This document shows, piece by piece, positions 1-7,760 of a DNA stretch of 16,666 bases; positions within the stretch are counted from its first letter, which is position 1, and the number at the start of each line of letters is the position of its first letter. The stretch lies in NCBI GenBank assembly GCA_001780385.1, contig MFGW01000002.1:8249-24914 (forward strand). Direction: 5' to 3'. The notes under the pieces are model-generated. The model ran no database searches. It was not told the DNA's origin and saw nothing but the letters and a program-made list of their open reading frames with translations. The position numbers and the translations under genes were made by a program. This DNA is from Candidatus Fischerbacteria bacterium RBG_13_37_8. GTDB lineage: Bacteria > Acidobacteriota > HRBIN11 > MFGW01.

Positions 1-1049
1 ACTTCAATTGCCGATGTTCCGATAGCAATAATCTTTTTCTCATCCCGTTTTCTTATTTTTCTACTTGATAATCCCCTTATTATAAGAAGATTCTCTCTGT
101 CAAAACCTTCTTCGACCAGTCTATCTTCCAGCTTTATAGCATTCACCACAGAATTTACAACTGCCACTACCGGTATATACTCTATCGATTTGTTTTCTTG
201 CCTCAATGCTAAAAAAGTGTCTTTTAAATCTTTTATAATACTAACAATACGTTCTACTATATCATCAATAAGTAAGATTGGCTTAACCTCTATTTCATGA
301 ACAGCCGTTCTTTTGCCAATTATAGAATTTATAGCTTTTGTCTTAGAATCAATAATGAATGGATTGGTAAAAAGCTTCTTTAGATATTCCATTGCATCGG
401 GGTCTGGAGTTGCTGAAAGAAGCACTAATTTATGAAACATTCCAAAATTTCTCGCAAGATGCACCATAAAAAGTGCATGGGCAAATTCTATGCCCTGATA
501 TAAATGAAATTCATCAATAATTAGAGTCTTATAAGCACCAATAGAGGCAAGAGCTTCTGCTCTATAGCGAAGTGCAAAAATTAAAAATAATATATCCGGA
601 TTAATCAAAATGAATTTTCTTTCCTTATCAGCTTCCAAAAGATATTTTAAAGCAGCCCATTTACCTCCAAGATGTTTTTTTCTGTCCCATTCCTCTAAAG
701 ATGCAGCATCTATATGAACGAGTACTACATCTGCCTTAGAATATTCATCAGAAGGAGTTTCAGGTGTATATATACAAGGAACTAATCCTTCTCTTTCTGC
801 AATATCTCTTATGCTTCTTATCTGGTCACCAATAAGTTCATTGGTCGGATAAACTAATATAGCCCTTTCTTTATATTTAAGAAGCGGAAGAACTGCACCA
901 ATGGTTTTCCCTGTGCCTGTTTTTGTTATTAAGATAAAATTATCATGATGATTCCATTCATCAAGCATGATAGCTTGATGAGGATAAAGCAGCAACTTGC
1001 TATATTCATGTTGAACTAAATCAATTTCATAGGACTTAATCTTAAGCAT
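1..1049 (-). CDS. cas3: Type I-D CRISPR helicase Cas3' (N-terminal 349 residues; 3' end beyond window)
   Basis: Superfamily 2 helicase that unwinds target DNA after recruitment by the type I-D Cascade. I translated the open frame from the ATG at 1049 to the window edge without a stop. It shows Walker A TKTGTGKT (about residues 42-49), a motif-Ib-like segment PTNELIGDQ (68-76), NPDILF (150-155), a DEFH box (179-182), SATP (212-215) and the start of a motif V-like GTSAIEV at the edge. There is no N-terminal HD nuclease domain; in subtype I-D that domain sits in Cas10d, which is the case here. The gene begins one base after the csc1 stop. No clear Shine-Dalgarno lies upstream, so translation may depend on coupling to csc1. 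The C-terminal helicase lobe is outside the window. Family assignment is firm from motifs and context. Confidence 0.93.
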   Translation of the reverse strand, partial: MLKIKSYEIDLVQHEYSKLLLYPHQAIMLDEWNHHDNFILITKTGTGKTIGAVLPLLKYKERAILVYPTNELIGDQIRSIRDIAEREGLVPCIYTPETPSDEYSKADVVLVHIDAASLEEWDRKKHLGGKWAALKYLLEADKERKFILINPDILFLIFALRYRAEALASIGAYKTLIIDEFHLYQGIEFAHALFMVHLARNFGMFHKLVLLSATPDPDAMEYLKKLFTNPFIIDSKTKAINSIIGKRTAVHEIEVKPILLIDDIVERIVSIIKDLKDTFLALRQENKSIEYIPVVAVVNSVVNAIKLEDRLVEEGFDRENLLIIRGLSSRKIRKRDEKKIIAIGTSAIE

Positions 1050-1050
1050 A

Positions 1051-1773
1051 TTACGTAATTTTTGCAATTACTCTTTTAGGAATGTGTATTCTATGAATTC
1101 CTGATAAGATGAACCAATCATCTTCTATGTCAGCTATTCTAAAGATAAGATGAGGAGGAATGCTAACAGGGTCGTATGCTAGAATCTTTCCTGAAATATC
1201 TAAGGGATTTACAGGATGTGTTGGGCGAATCTTTTCTTTCTTGAAAAAGGCGGTTGGCTCTTTGATTTCTTCCCGACATATTCTAATCGCACATCCTTTT
1301 TTTCCCAGCCTTGTAACCCCTTTTGGTTCAGAGCCATTGAATACAAAAACATAGCAAAGGAATCCGGGTTCATCTCTGCTTCTGCCTTCTTTAAAAACAG
1401 GATTTAGATATATCCTTTTTCCTATATCAGGAGTATTGACGCCTCTCAATCTATCAGGCTTTTCTGTAAGCAATGCTTTAGAATCAACAGCATTAAAGGT
1501 AACTTTAGTTTTTGAAAAAACCTCGCATCCAGCAGGCGTTGCGTATAGACTCATTCGGCTTAAATCTTTCTCGTAATGAGGTGGCTCCCCTATTTTATAA
1601 ATTCCATAAGAATAATCAGCAAGTGAATAACATAAGGCATAATTATGTATTATGGGAGAAGTAGCGGAAAGTTTGCTAATTTCATAGGAGGAGAACCATA
1701 AATAATCATGATTGTAAAGCCGGCAAGCAAAAAGCCGTACTCCCTGTTCATTTAAGCGAATTATATCAGCCAT
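1051..1773 (-). CDS. csc1: Type I-D Cascade subunit Csc1 (Cas5d-type RAMP)
   Basis: 240-residue RAMP-fold protein of the type I-D effector. Csc1 is the Cas5 equivalent that holds the 5' handle of the crRNA. Family features seen are the N-terminal strand VRLFACRLYNHDYLWFSSYE (about 12-31), a YALCYSL segment (45-51), the TFNAVDSKALLT region (92-103) and LGKKGCAIRI (156-165), which I recognise as Csc1-like. The length fits the family. The start ATG at 1773 has AAGGAT upstream and follows the csc2 stop by 9 bp. It lies directly between csc2 and cas3', the usual I-D order. No catalytic residues are expected. Identification rests on pattern recognition plus the very typical neighbourhood. Confidence 0.9.
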   Translation of the reverse strand: MADIIRLNEQGVRLFACRLYNHDYLWFSSYEISKLSATSPIIHNYALCYSLADYSYGIYKIGEPPHYEKDLSRMSLYATPAGCEVFSKTKVTFNAVDSKALLTEKPDRLRGVNTPDIGKRIYLNPVFKEGRSRDEPGFLCYVFVFNGSEPKGVTRLGKKGCAIRICREEIKEPTAFFKKEKIRPTHPVNPLDISGKILAYDPVSIPPHLIFRIADIEDDWFILSGIHRIHIPKRVIAKIT

Positions 1774-1782
1774 TATTAATCC

Positions 1783-2793
1783 TTAACTTAATTGTATTTT
1801 TCTGTAATCCTCTATATCTTTATAAGCCTTTTCCATGAAGTTTTGATCAAGCTTTGTATCAACACATTCTTTCACAAGAGAATTGACTTCATTTTCATTA
1901 AAAACAATGATCTTGTCCGGGTTACCAGCCATATTCTTATATTTGCCACTATTGCCATCTTTTCCTATTATCAGCTCATTGACGGTAGCCATATTGAGCG
2001 CATTTAGCTTATCATATAATTCCAGTGCAAATTCCAAAGAAGTTATTACTTCTTCCCATGCTGCAACTACGCCTATAACATGATTTCTCACATCACCCCC
2101 AATTCTTGATTCTGCACCATAGCTTTTACATGAAAGAATAGTTTTAATTGTGAGAATTAGTTCCTCTCTTGTTATGCTTTTAAGAGTGATTATTGAAGGA
2201 AACAATGTTGCAGGCGCTACAGCATATCGAGAGCCAAGGGCTTGACCAGTCATAATGCTTTTATCATCTATCGCATTAAAAGTAATTGCAGATGATACAT
2301 CTTCAAAAGGCATAAGCGAGAATGCAGTCGAATATTCAATTCTATGCTTAATATTTGCTCTCTCAGCCTGCCCTGATACTGTGCTCGTTGCTCCATAAAG
2401 TCCACATCGAGGACATTCCATGCACAAATTGTCCTTCAAATAACATTCTAAGGGATTGTCGCTTTTTTCAATTTTTGAGACTAAAGATTTGCCTTTCAAA
2501 TGATAAAGCGTATTGTCTTTAAGAGCAGAGCGCAGAAGATGCTCCAGCTCCCTTGACTCGGAAGCTTTTTGTTTGGTAGCAAGAAAAGCGACTCTCCTTG
2601 TGGGAATAGAATTGGATATGGATAAAGGTGCAACGACTGTATTAAGTTGCCTATCTTCTTCAGTTCTAAGTACCAAATAATCCAGCACCTCTCTAATCAA
2701 AAATATTTGTACAGTTTCCGCTCCTATCAGGGGCTTTGGTTTCTCTACCAAATAATTATCTAACTTCTCAAATATGCTTTTTACTTCAGTCAT
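1783..2793 (-). CDS. csc2: Type I-D Cascade backbone Csc2 (Cas7d-type RAMP)
   Basis: 336-residue Cas7-family protein that polymerises along the crRNA to form the backbone of the type I-D surveillance complex. Visible marks: a cysteine cluster with C117 and CMECPRCGLYGA (124-135), likely zinc binding and typical of Csc2; the segment RYAVAPATLFPSIITLKSIT (189-208); and the glycine-rich YGAESRIGGDVRNHVIGV (225-242). I chose the ATG at 2793 rather than the in-frame ATG at 2820, because AGGAGG sits 6 bp before 2793 and the longer start would lie inside the preceding gene. The upstream 213-aa gene stops one base before this start, which suggests tight translational coupling. Nothing in the protein looks degenerate. 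Confidence 0.93.
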   Translation of the reverse strand: MTEVKSIFEKLDNYLVEKPKPLIGAETVQIFLIREVLDYLVLRTEEDRQLNTVVAPLSISNSIPTRRVAFLATKQKASESRELEHLLRSALKDNTLYHLKGKSLVSKIEKSDNPLECYLKDNLCMECPRCGLYGATSTVSGQAERANIKHRIEYSTAFSLMPFEDVSSAITFNAIDDKSIMTGQALGSRYAVAPATLFPSIITLKSITREELILTIKTILSCKSYGAESRIGGDVRNHVIGVVAAWEEVITSLEFALELYDKLNALNMATVNELIIGKDGNSGKYKNMAGNPDKIIVFNENEVNSLVKECVDTKLDQNFMEKAYKDIEDYRKIQLS

Positions 2794-2794
2794 T

Positions 2795-3436
2795 TTATTC
2801 CTCCTCTGAAATGGTTTCAATAATTTCTTCTTTGCCTTTTGCTTTCAGATATTCCCAGAAAGCCTTTATATCATTTTTCTTAGCTTGGCTTGCCCTTTTG
2901 AAAGTTGGGCTTTTCGGCCCAAACAAATAAACATCTTCAAATTTCGCATTGTTTTCTTCCCAAGCCTTTTGCAGGGCATCTTCAGTTTTATATTTCTCTT
3001 TTAAAAAGTTTATGAACTCAAGCCTTGTCTTTTCTCTGCTTTCCATTTCTTTCTTTCTCCGCTGATAGTAGAGACCATAATCTATCAAATCAATAACCTT
3101 ATCCTGAATATTCACAGGAACCTCTTTTATTAAAGAAATAAGCTTCTCAATACCTTTCTCTAATGCTCCTCTTGATTCATCTGTGATGCCTTTAACTTGA
3201 GTATTCATCATATGGATATTTAAAGCATAACCTGATAGCGACTTGACATCCCATTTGCCGCTTTTTGCGTGCTGTAATATTTTACCTATTGGTCCCATGA
3301 TCGAATGTTTTGTTCTTGCAGTTTTTGCAGGATAGCTATTAAGGTAAGTATCAAAGGCTATTCTAATCTCTTCTACTTTTATTTTAATTTCGTCCATATT
3401 AATTTGCTCAACATTTGAGAAAATAAAATTCCTCAT
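2795..3436 (-). CDS. Unrecognised 213-aa protein inside the type I-D operon; candidate Cascade accessory or separate small subunit
   Basis: I do not recognise this family. It lies between cas10d and csc2, where standard I-D operons usually have no gene. Its ATG overlaps the cas10d stop (ATGA) and carries a near-perfect AAGGAGGT 6 bp upstream, so it is certainly expressed as part of the operon. The protein is soluble, lysine/glutamate rich and probably all-helical, with no membrane segment or cysteine. Residues 1-60 contain conserved-looking KTARTKHSIMGPIGKI (38-53). Residues 141-171 contain FLKEKYKTEDALQKAWEE followed by KFEDV, a helix-turn pattern that resembles the YG(T/S)-EALN-AWGT segment of GH42 beta-galactosidases. 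I read this as a small shared helical motif, not as an enzyme. Size and helical character would suit a Cas11-like small subunit, but known Cas11d comes from an internal start in cas10d. The function is unknown; the small-subunit idea is inference. Confidence 0.8.
   Translation of the reverse strand: MRNFIFSNVEQINMDEIKIKVEEIRIAFDTYLNSYPAKTARTKHSIMGPIGKILQHAKSGKWDVKSLSGYALNIHMMNTQVKGITDESRGALEKGIEKLISLIKEVPVNIQDKVIDLIDYGLYYQRRKKEMESREKTRLEFINFLKEKYKTEDALQKAWEENNAKFEDVYLFGPKSPTFKRASQAKKNDIKAFWEYLKAKGKEEIIETISEEE
2800..2805 (-). promoter_or_regulatory. Ribosome binding site fixing the csc2 start
   Basis: AGGAGG on the minus strand, 6 bp before the ATG at 2793 and inside the end of the preceding gene. 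It argues for the 336-aa form over the 27-bp longer reading frame. Confidence 0.8.
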
Positions 3437-6027
3437 AGTAATACCTCCTTTATTATTTCAATATAATTGATGTGATCAGGTTTAGCATGTTTGTGTTTTT
3501 CTTCCAGGCGCTTTAATATATGCCCTGGACTTTGGGCTGATAAAATAGAAAAAAGATTTGATCTCTCAGGATAACCAGTATCATTTGCCAGAAGACTTGC
3601 AGCGCCAATAGCCTTGAGCCATACCATAGCTTCCGACAGAGCAATCCATTCATGCCCGATAAGCTTCCTTATTGCTGGGACAGGTGGAACATAAGCGATA
3701 CCTTCTCCTCCTTCGAAATCAATTTCATCCATATTCCCGACAATGGCAATCGTGACGTCAAATGATAGTCCTATGAGCAAAGATATAAATATTTTTCTTA
3801 TCGCAGAATTTGCTTCGGATTCATCACGCATTGCAATAGGATTAATAATAGGTATTAAAATAACGTTGGATGTTTGGCAAACCACTTTCAGTTGCGGTAT
3901 TAATCTGAATACTTCCTTTCTAATTTCTATTGCGATAGGATCGATAATTCTTCCCGCAATCATGGCATCTACAGCTTCATCCCATGTATTAAAGTCTGTT
4001 CCCCATTCATCATTTAACTCATTAAATGTTTGACCTATTTTCTCTTTGATTTGCTTTTCCAATTCTTTTCTTTGCTTCTTCTGGGTTTCAGATGCTCCTT
4101 GATAAGTAAGTATTTCTATAAGGTCTCGCGGAGAGAGTGTGAATATATCTAAATTAAGGACTTTTTTGGCTATCAACTGCGTTAGCGATAAGGAAATTTG
4201 GGAAGAAGGATTGTCATTATTGCCGACCATTAAATTGTATGCCCTCTCATAAAATTCTTTAACCTTTTGAACTAATATATTTCCAGAACTATAGCCTATA
4301 TTCATTCGAGGGAAAATAATAATAAATTCAGATGGCTTGCCTTCAATAATTATTTGCCTCAAGAATCTTTCATACTTGCATGTATTACAAATAATTACAT
4401 AGTCAAATTTGCCATGAGATATGCCACGATTTGTGTGGGACTGGGGATTGTCAATAAAATCAGCAGAAGCAGTTACGCCTTTTTTAAAAGGAGTATTGCA
4501 AAGTGGGCAAAAATATTTGCTCTTCTTAGATTCCTTACCGGCAAATGATTTAGATGTGGAGTATATTTCTAATTGTTCTTTTATTATTTCCTGTATATTA
4601 ACTTCCTTAGAAGGCTTTATAAGATCCTTCATAAATGATTCAGCCATTTCCATTGATAATTTGGAGCGTGATGGAGGCTCAGGAATAGAATCATATACCT
4701 TCTTGGCTATTTTATTTAGGATATCAATTAAAATTTCTTTCCTTTTATTGTCCGAAACTTCTTCCACGGTCTCTACATTCAATGCAAACGATTTACCTGG
4801 TAAAGACCAAAAATAATCAACAGTTTTTATCATGTCTTGTGATGGCATGAGAGTCGAAGTACTCTGCAACTTTTCCCAACTATCTTTGCCAAATATTTTC
4901 TCATATTCGCTCTTCGCCATTTCTTGTCCTTTTACTCCTATAAGCTTTTGTGACATAATTGCTTTGAAGAACTTAAAAATTACCATTTCGGGATGCGCAT
5001 CTGCAATCCTTCGAATATGAATATCTGATGTATTTGTGTTCGAAGAAAGACCCTTAAGCTTTACATAACTTTCTCCTACTTTTTTGCCCTTCTCTGTCAG
5101 TTCTCCTTTTTTATTCCAATAATTCTTCTTGCCGATCTTTTTTGATGCAAGTACTAAATATTGTTGAACCTCTTTATAATCAAAAAGATCAGGCTTGGGC
5201 AAAATATTTTGAAGCGGACTGCCTACAATAAGATTTGCAATATCGTTACCAATATCTTCTTTAAGGATATTTGACAGTTTTTCTTTGATTTCTTCCACTG
5301 TTGGGACTTCAATATTATCTCCTGCTGAGCATACATAAATCGTCCCATTTCCATAAAATAACAAAGGATCCCAGCCCTTAGAAATAGAGCAATCAGTCGC
5401 AGCTTTATGCAGAAATATAGTGGATACTCCTCTAATATTTACATGATGATAAGCAATTTTCAAATGATTTGCTAAAAAGCTTCTTTCCATAGATGATAAT
5501 GCTGCAAAAATACCGGAAGCTGAACAGATATTATCAACGATATCCACAATATTTGCTAATGTCTTCCATCTATCAGCGCCTGCTATAATCGCTGCCATGA
5601 CTTTTGAATCTGATCGTTCATGCTTCATATGAAGGTTAATGCAGTTTTCAATGACTTTAATAATTTTTCCCTCAATGCCAATAAATCCCAATGAATTGCA
5701 AAGAGGAGAGATTATTCTCTTTGTTAGTTCTGGATCAATGTCTGAGACAAAGCCCTTTTTGCCTAAAATATAATCCTGCCATTCTTTTTTTTCTTTACCC
5801 ACATCATGAGCTATTATTGAAGCAATTAATATTTGTTCTTCATCCTGCGAAAATCTGAAATGTTGAGGCTTTCTTAAAATTTCAAGAATCTGCATCATAG
5901 CATCAAGCTCGACCATGGTGTGTTCAAAAAGGCTCTGTTCAAATTCTCTTTTTTTTGCAGTCAGTCTTTTCCAGTTTCTTTCCATCATCCACTTAGCTGC
6001 ATTTTCTTTAATGCTTACGTTATCCAT
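3433..6027 (-). CDS. cas10d: Type I-D large subunit Cas10d (Csc3) with N-terminal HD nuclease domain
   Basis: 864-residue large subunit of the type I-D effector, which recognises the PAM and carries the nuclease absent from Cas3'. The N-terminal HD domain is intact in sequence: H36 (EHTMVELDAM), H74-D75 (IAHDVGKEKKEW), H133/H136 (NLHMKHERSD) and D152. A zinc-finger-like element CPLC (507-510) with CNTC (547-550) and nearby histidines interrupts the palm-like middle. There is no GGDD, as expected for Cas10d. The C-terminal ~130 residues (for example KAIGAASLLANDTGYPERSN, 805-824) are helical and correspond to the part that in studied I-D systems is also made separately as Cas11d. I found no strong ribosome binding site before M733, M765 or M801. 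The start at 6027 has AGGAG upstream. The stop overlaps the next gene (ATGA). Confidence 0.93.
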   Translation of the reverse strand: MDNVSIKENAAKWMMERNWKRLTAKKREFEQSLFEHTMVELDAMMQILEILRKPQHFRFSQDEEQILIASIIAHDVGKEKKEWQDYILGKKGFVSDIDPELTKRIISPLCNSLGFIGIEGKIIKVIENCINLHMKHERSDSKVMAAIIAGADRWKTLANIVDIVDNICSASGIFAALSSMERSFLANHLKIAYHHVNIRGVSTIFLHKAATDCSISKGWDPLLFYGNGTIYVCSAGDNIEVPTVEEIKEKLSNILKEDIGNDIANLIVGSPLQNILPKPDLFDYKEVQQYLVLASKKIGKKNYWNKKGELTEKGKKVGESYVKLKGLSSNTNTSDIHIRRIADAHPEMVIFKFFKAIMSQKLIGVKGQEMAKSEYEKIFGKDSWEKLQSTSTLMPSQDMIKTVDYFWSLPGKSFALNVETVEEVSDNKRKEILIDILNKIAKKVYDSIPEPPSRSKLSMEMAESFMKDLIKPSKEVNIQEIIKEQLEIYSTSKSFAGKESKKSKYFCPLCNTPFKKGVTASADFIDNPQSHTNRGISHGKFDYVIICNTCKYERFLRQIIIEGKPSEFIIIFPRMNIGYSSGNILVQKVKEFYERAYNLMVGNNDNPSSQISLSLTQLIAKKVLNLDIFTLSPRDLIEILTYQGASETQKKQRKELEKQIKEKIGQTFNELNDEWGTDFNTWDEAVDAMIAGRIIDPIAIEIRKEVFRLIPQLKVVCQTSNVILIPIINPIAMRDESEANSAIRKIFISLLIGLSFDVTIAIVGNMDEIDFEGGEGIAYVPPVPAIRKLIGHEWIALSEAMVWLKAIGAASLLANDTGYPERSNLFSILSAQSPGHILKRLEEKHKHAKPDHINYIEIIKEVLL
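3443..3450 (-). promoter_or_regulatory. Strong ribosome binding site of the 213-aa gene inside the cas10d end
   Basis: AAGGAGGT on the minus strand, 6 bp before the ATG at 3436 and within the last codons of cas10d. This is one of the strongest Shine-Dalgarno sequences in the operon and suggests that high output of the small protein is needed. Confidence 0.8.
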
Positions 6028-6059
6028 ATTTGCTCCTATTTAATAGCACATAATCAAAA

Positions 6060-6482
6060 TTAATTCCCATTTACAGCTATCTTTCTTTCAACAAGTTCAA
6101 CGACATTTCTGGCAAGAAGCATAGCCTCTTCGGCTTCCTTGGGATCATCGAAAAATCTTGATGGTACTCCACCAGGAAGCCCATTCGGATATCTTGTGAG
6201 GATGTAATATTTATCCAATTTCTTTGCCTGGATTACTTCCTTAAAATCAGGATCTATTTCAAGTACTGATTCCAAAAGGTCGCTTATAGAATGAGTTAGA
6301 AATACCTCGACCGATTCAACCCTCAGGTAAAGATATGCTTTAAGCACCTTTTCAGTTGCTTGCTGAAAATGGAAAAGAGCGAGATAGAATCTTCCTCTTT
6401 TTCTCAATTCATCTGCATCTTCAAATTCATCTTTTGCCTGTGTGAACCATCTTAAAGATTCTTCTTTATGCTGTCTTTTCAT
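6060..6482 (-). CDS. HEPN-domain protein, putative RNase toxin of an MNT/HEPN pair
   Basis: 140-residue all-helical HEPN protein of the PF05168 kind. Marks are ALFHFQQATEKVLKAYL (35-51), LTHSISDLLES (62-72) and YYILTRYPNGLPGGVPSRFF (92-111), followed by an EAEEAMLLA helix. Relatives pair with a minimal nucleotidyltransferase, and in characterised pairs the HEPN protein is an RNA-cleaving toxin. The RX4-6H catalytic motif of the HepT/DUF86 branch is not found at the usual place; R54 and H64 are nine residues apart. Activity is therefore uncertain. I chose the ATG at 6482 over an ATG 81 bp upstream, because GGAAGGTG lies 4 bp before it and family similarity begins there. It overlaps the MNT gene by 17 bp. 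The next gene is cas10d, 32 bp on, so this pair sits between the III and I-D modules. Confidence 0.85.
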   Translation of the reverse strand: MKRQHKEESLRWFTQAKDEFEDADELRKRGRFYLALFHFQQATEKVLKAYLYLRVESVEVFLTHSISDLLESVLEIDPDFKEVIQAKKLDKYYILTRYPNGLPGGVPSRFFDDPKEAEEAMLLARNVVELVERKIAVNGN

Positions 6483-6819
6483 AAAGCACCTTCCCTTGCA
6501 TAATATTTTGTAAAAAGCTGCTCGAGGGTAGTTTCTGCTGAAATTCTTGCAGACTATATACAATTATATCAGAAGCAATCTTTCTTTCAACTTTTTCATA
6601 AATGATGTCCATCCATTCCTTTCCGGTTCTTGAAGAGGGCATTATCACAAGCAAATCAAGATCGCTGTTTACATCCACCTCTCCTATTGCCAATGAGCCA
6701 AAAAGCACAATTTTCAATGCCCCCATGCTCTTAAGCTGAATTAAAATAGATTCTGAGGATGCCTGTAATTTAGCTTTTCTTTCATTCTTTCTCTGTGATA
6801 TTTCTTTGAGCTTATGCAT
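6466..6819 (-). CDS. Minimal nucleotidyltransferase (MNT), putative antitoxin of the HEPN protein
   Basis: 117-residue polymerase-beta-like nucleotidyltransferase. The signature GSLAIGEVDVNSDLDLLVI (41-59) gives the GS motif (G41-S42) and the two metal-binding acids D53 and D55; a third acid D84 lies in SDIIVYS (82-88). All residues needed for nucleotide transfer appear present. In studied MNT/HEPN pairs the enzyme AMPylates a tyrosine of the HEPN toxin and so silences it. One such pair, from the cyanobacterium Aphanizomenon, is encoded beside a type I-D CRISPR locus. Here the antitoxin-type gene comes first, starts directly at the end of the cmr3-like gene with AGGAG upstream, and overlaps the HEPN gene. 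Membership of the operon is clear; the regulatory or abortive role is inferred. Confidence 0.9.
   Translation of the reverse strand: MHKLKEISQRKNERKAKLQASSESILIQLKSMGALKIVLFGSLAIGEVDVNSDLDLLVIMPSSRTGKEWMDIIYEKVERKIASDIIVYSLQEFQQKLPSSSFLQNIMQGKVLYEKTA
6487..6497 (-). promoter_or_regulatory. Ribosome binding site deciding the HEPN start
   Basis: AAGGGAAGGTG on the minus strand, ending 4 bp before the ATG at 6482 and lying wholly inside the MNT coding region. It supports the short 140-aa form and translational coupling to the MNT gene. Confidence 0.7.
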
Positions 6820-7734
6820 CTATGCTTCTCCTGTTGTGGAATTACAAGGAACCCATAAACCGAAGTCAATAATTTTGAAAGTTTTTTCTTCATTAAGAAC
6901 GGAGCCTGGAGACCAAAATAATTCATGCTGTGCATTTAATTTCCTACCAGAACCTTTGCTATCCCAATCCCTACCTACTATGGGCTCGATGTCGCCCTTT
7001 ATATCGATATTATTGCAGTGCGAAGCATGAGACCAAATTGAATTACTATAATTGAGCTTTAAATGTACTTCTCCGCCATTTTCAAACCATTCACCAGAGA
7101 ATTCCCCTAAGTTTTTGCATTCATTAAGTTTCTTTAACTCTAATAATCCAAATCCGTATTTTCGTTCCCCACCTAGCTGAAAACTGTTAGCTAACTCGTC
7201 TTCAAAGTTAAGTTCACGTTTATTATATTTAATGAAAAATTTATTATTCTTTCTAATGATATTGATTTCATTTTCTCGAAATTCTTTTATCCACAGCAAG
7301 CCTTTCATAAAGACTGGTTTCCCATCATCAATCGAATATGGATTGATAAATTCAAGTTCATGCAGCATACCTTCATCAGCAGATAGAGAATCTGAATCGA
7401 TCGATGTTGAAGCCATTGAACTTATAAATTTTTTAAAAAATTCATTTTTAGATAATAAACCAAAGATAAGACCATTCTCTGTATATTTCGGAAGGAAAAT
7501 CTGATCATCAATATAGGGATATAGATAACCAAATCGTATCGCCTTTTTTAAGAAGTCTCCTATTTTTTGATAATCATTTACACCAAGCACAGGTGTAAGC
7601 TTTGCTGTTAATGTGCCCCAAAGAAGCTTGCCTGGAACATATGGTCTTGTCCTGAAAAAGTGCATTATTTTATGAAATCCTACATGCAGAGGAGACTTTA
7701 ATTGAAAACTCCACGAATATATATACCAGGTCAT
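6820..7734 (-). CDS. cmr3: Type III RAMP protein, Cas5-group, Cmr3-like subunit
   Basis: 304-residue RAMP protein, assigned to the Cas5/Cmr3 position of the type III complex, where it should bind the 5' tag of the crRNA. Visible: an N-terminal RAMP strand LKSPLHVGFHKIM (12-24), the RAMP helix start RPYVPGKLLWGTLTAKL (30-46), and the Cas5-type glycine loop FQLGGERKYGFGLLEL (185-200). A C-terminal domain ends with IEPIVGRDWDSKGSGRKLN (249-267) and FWSPGSVL (273-280). It is divergent from classical Cmr3 and could also be called Csx10-like; the name rests on being the only remaining Cas5 candidate in a set with Cmr1, 4, 5 and 6. I chose the ATG at 7734, not 7773, because GGAGG stands 9 bp before it and the longer form would overlap cmr5. 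Confidence 0.75.
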   Translation of the reverse strand: MTWYIYSWSFQLKSPLHVGFHKIMHFFRTRPYVPGKLLWGTLTAKLTPVLGVNDYQKIGDFLKKAIRFGYLYPYIDDQIFLPKYTENGLIFGLLSKNEFFKKFISSMASTSIDSDSLSADEGMLHELEFINPYSIDDGKPVFMKGLLWIKEFRENEINIIRKNNKFFIKYNKRELNFEDELANSFQLGGERKYGFGLLELKKLNECKNLGEFSGEWFENGGEVHLKLNYSNSIWSHASHCNNIDIKGDIEPIVGRDWDSKGSGRKLNAQHELFWSPGSVLNEEKTFKIIDFGLWVPCNSTTGEA

Positions 7735-7743
7735 TTTGTGCTT

Positions 7744-7748
7744 CCTCC
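7744..7748 (-). promoter_or_regulatory. Ribosome binding site deciding the cmr3-like start
   Basis: GGAGG on the minus strand, 9 bp before the ATG at 7734. It sits in the short gap after cmr5 and selects the start that removes 13 non-RAMP-like residues. Confidence 0.7.
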
Positions 7749-7760
7749 AGAACTTGCAGG

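Noticed and set aside
2969..3016. 213-aa protein as a glycoside hydrolase fragment
   Set aside because: Only a short helical segment resembles GH42 proteins. There is no barrel, no catalytic acid context, and the gene is coupled to cas genes.
6369..6392. R31-X6-H38 in the HEPN protein as the catalytic RX4-6H motif
   Set aside because: It falls in the early QQA-EK helix, conserved for fold reasons, and not in the later position where catalytic HEPN motifs occur; I do not treat it as an active site.
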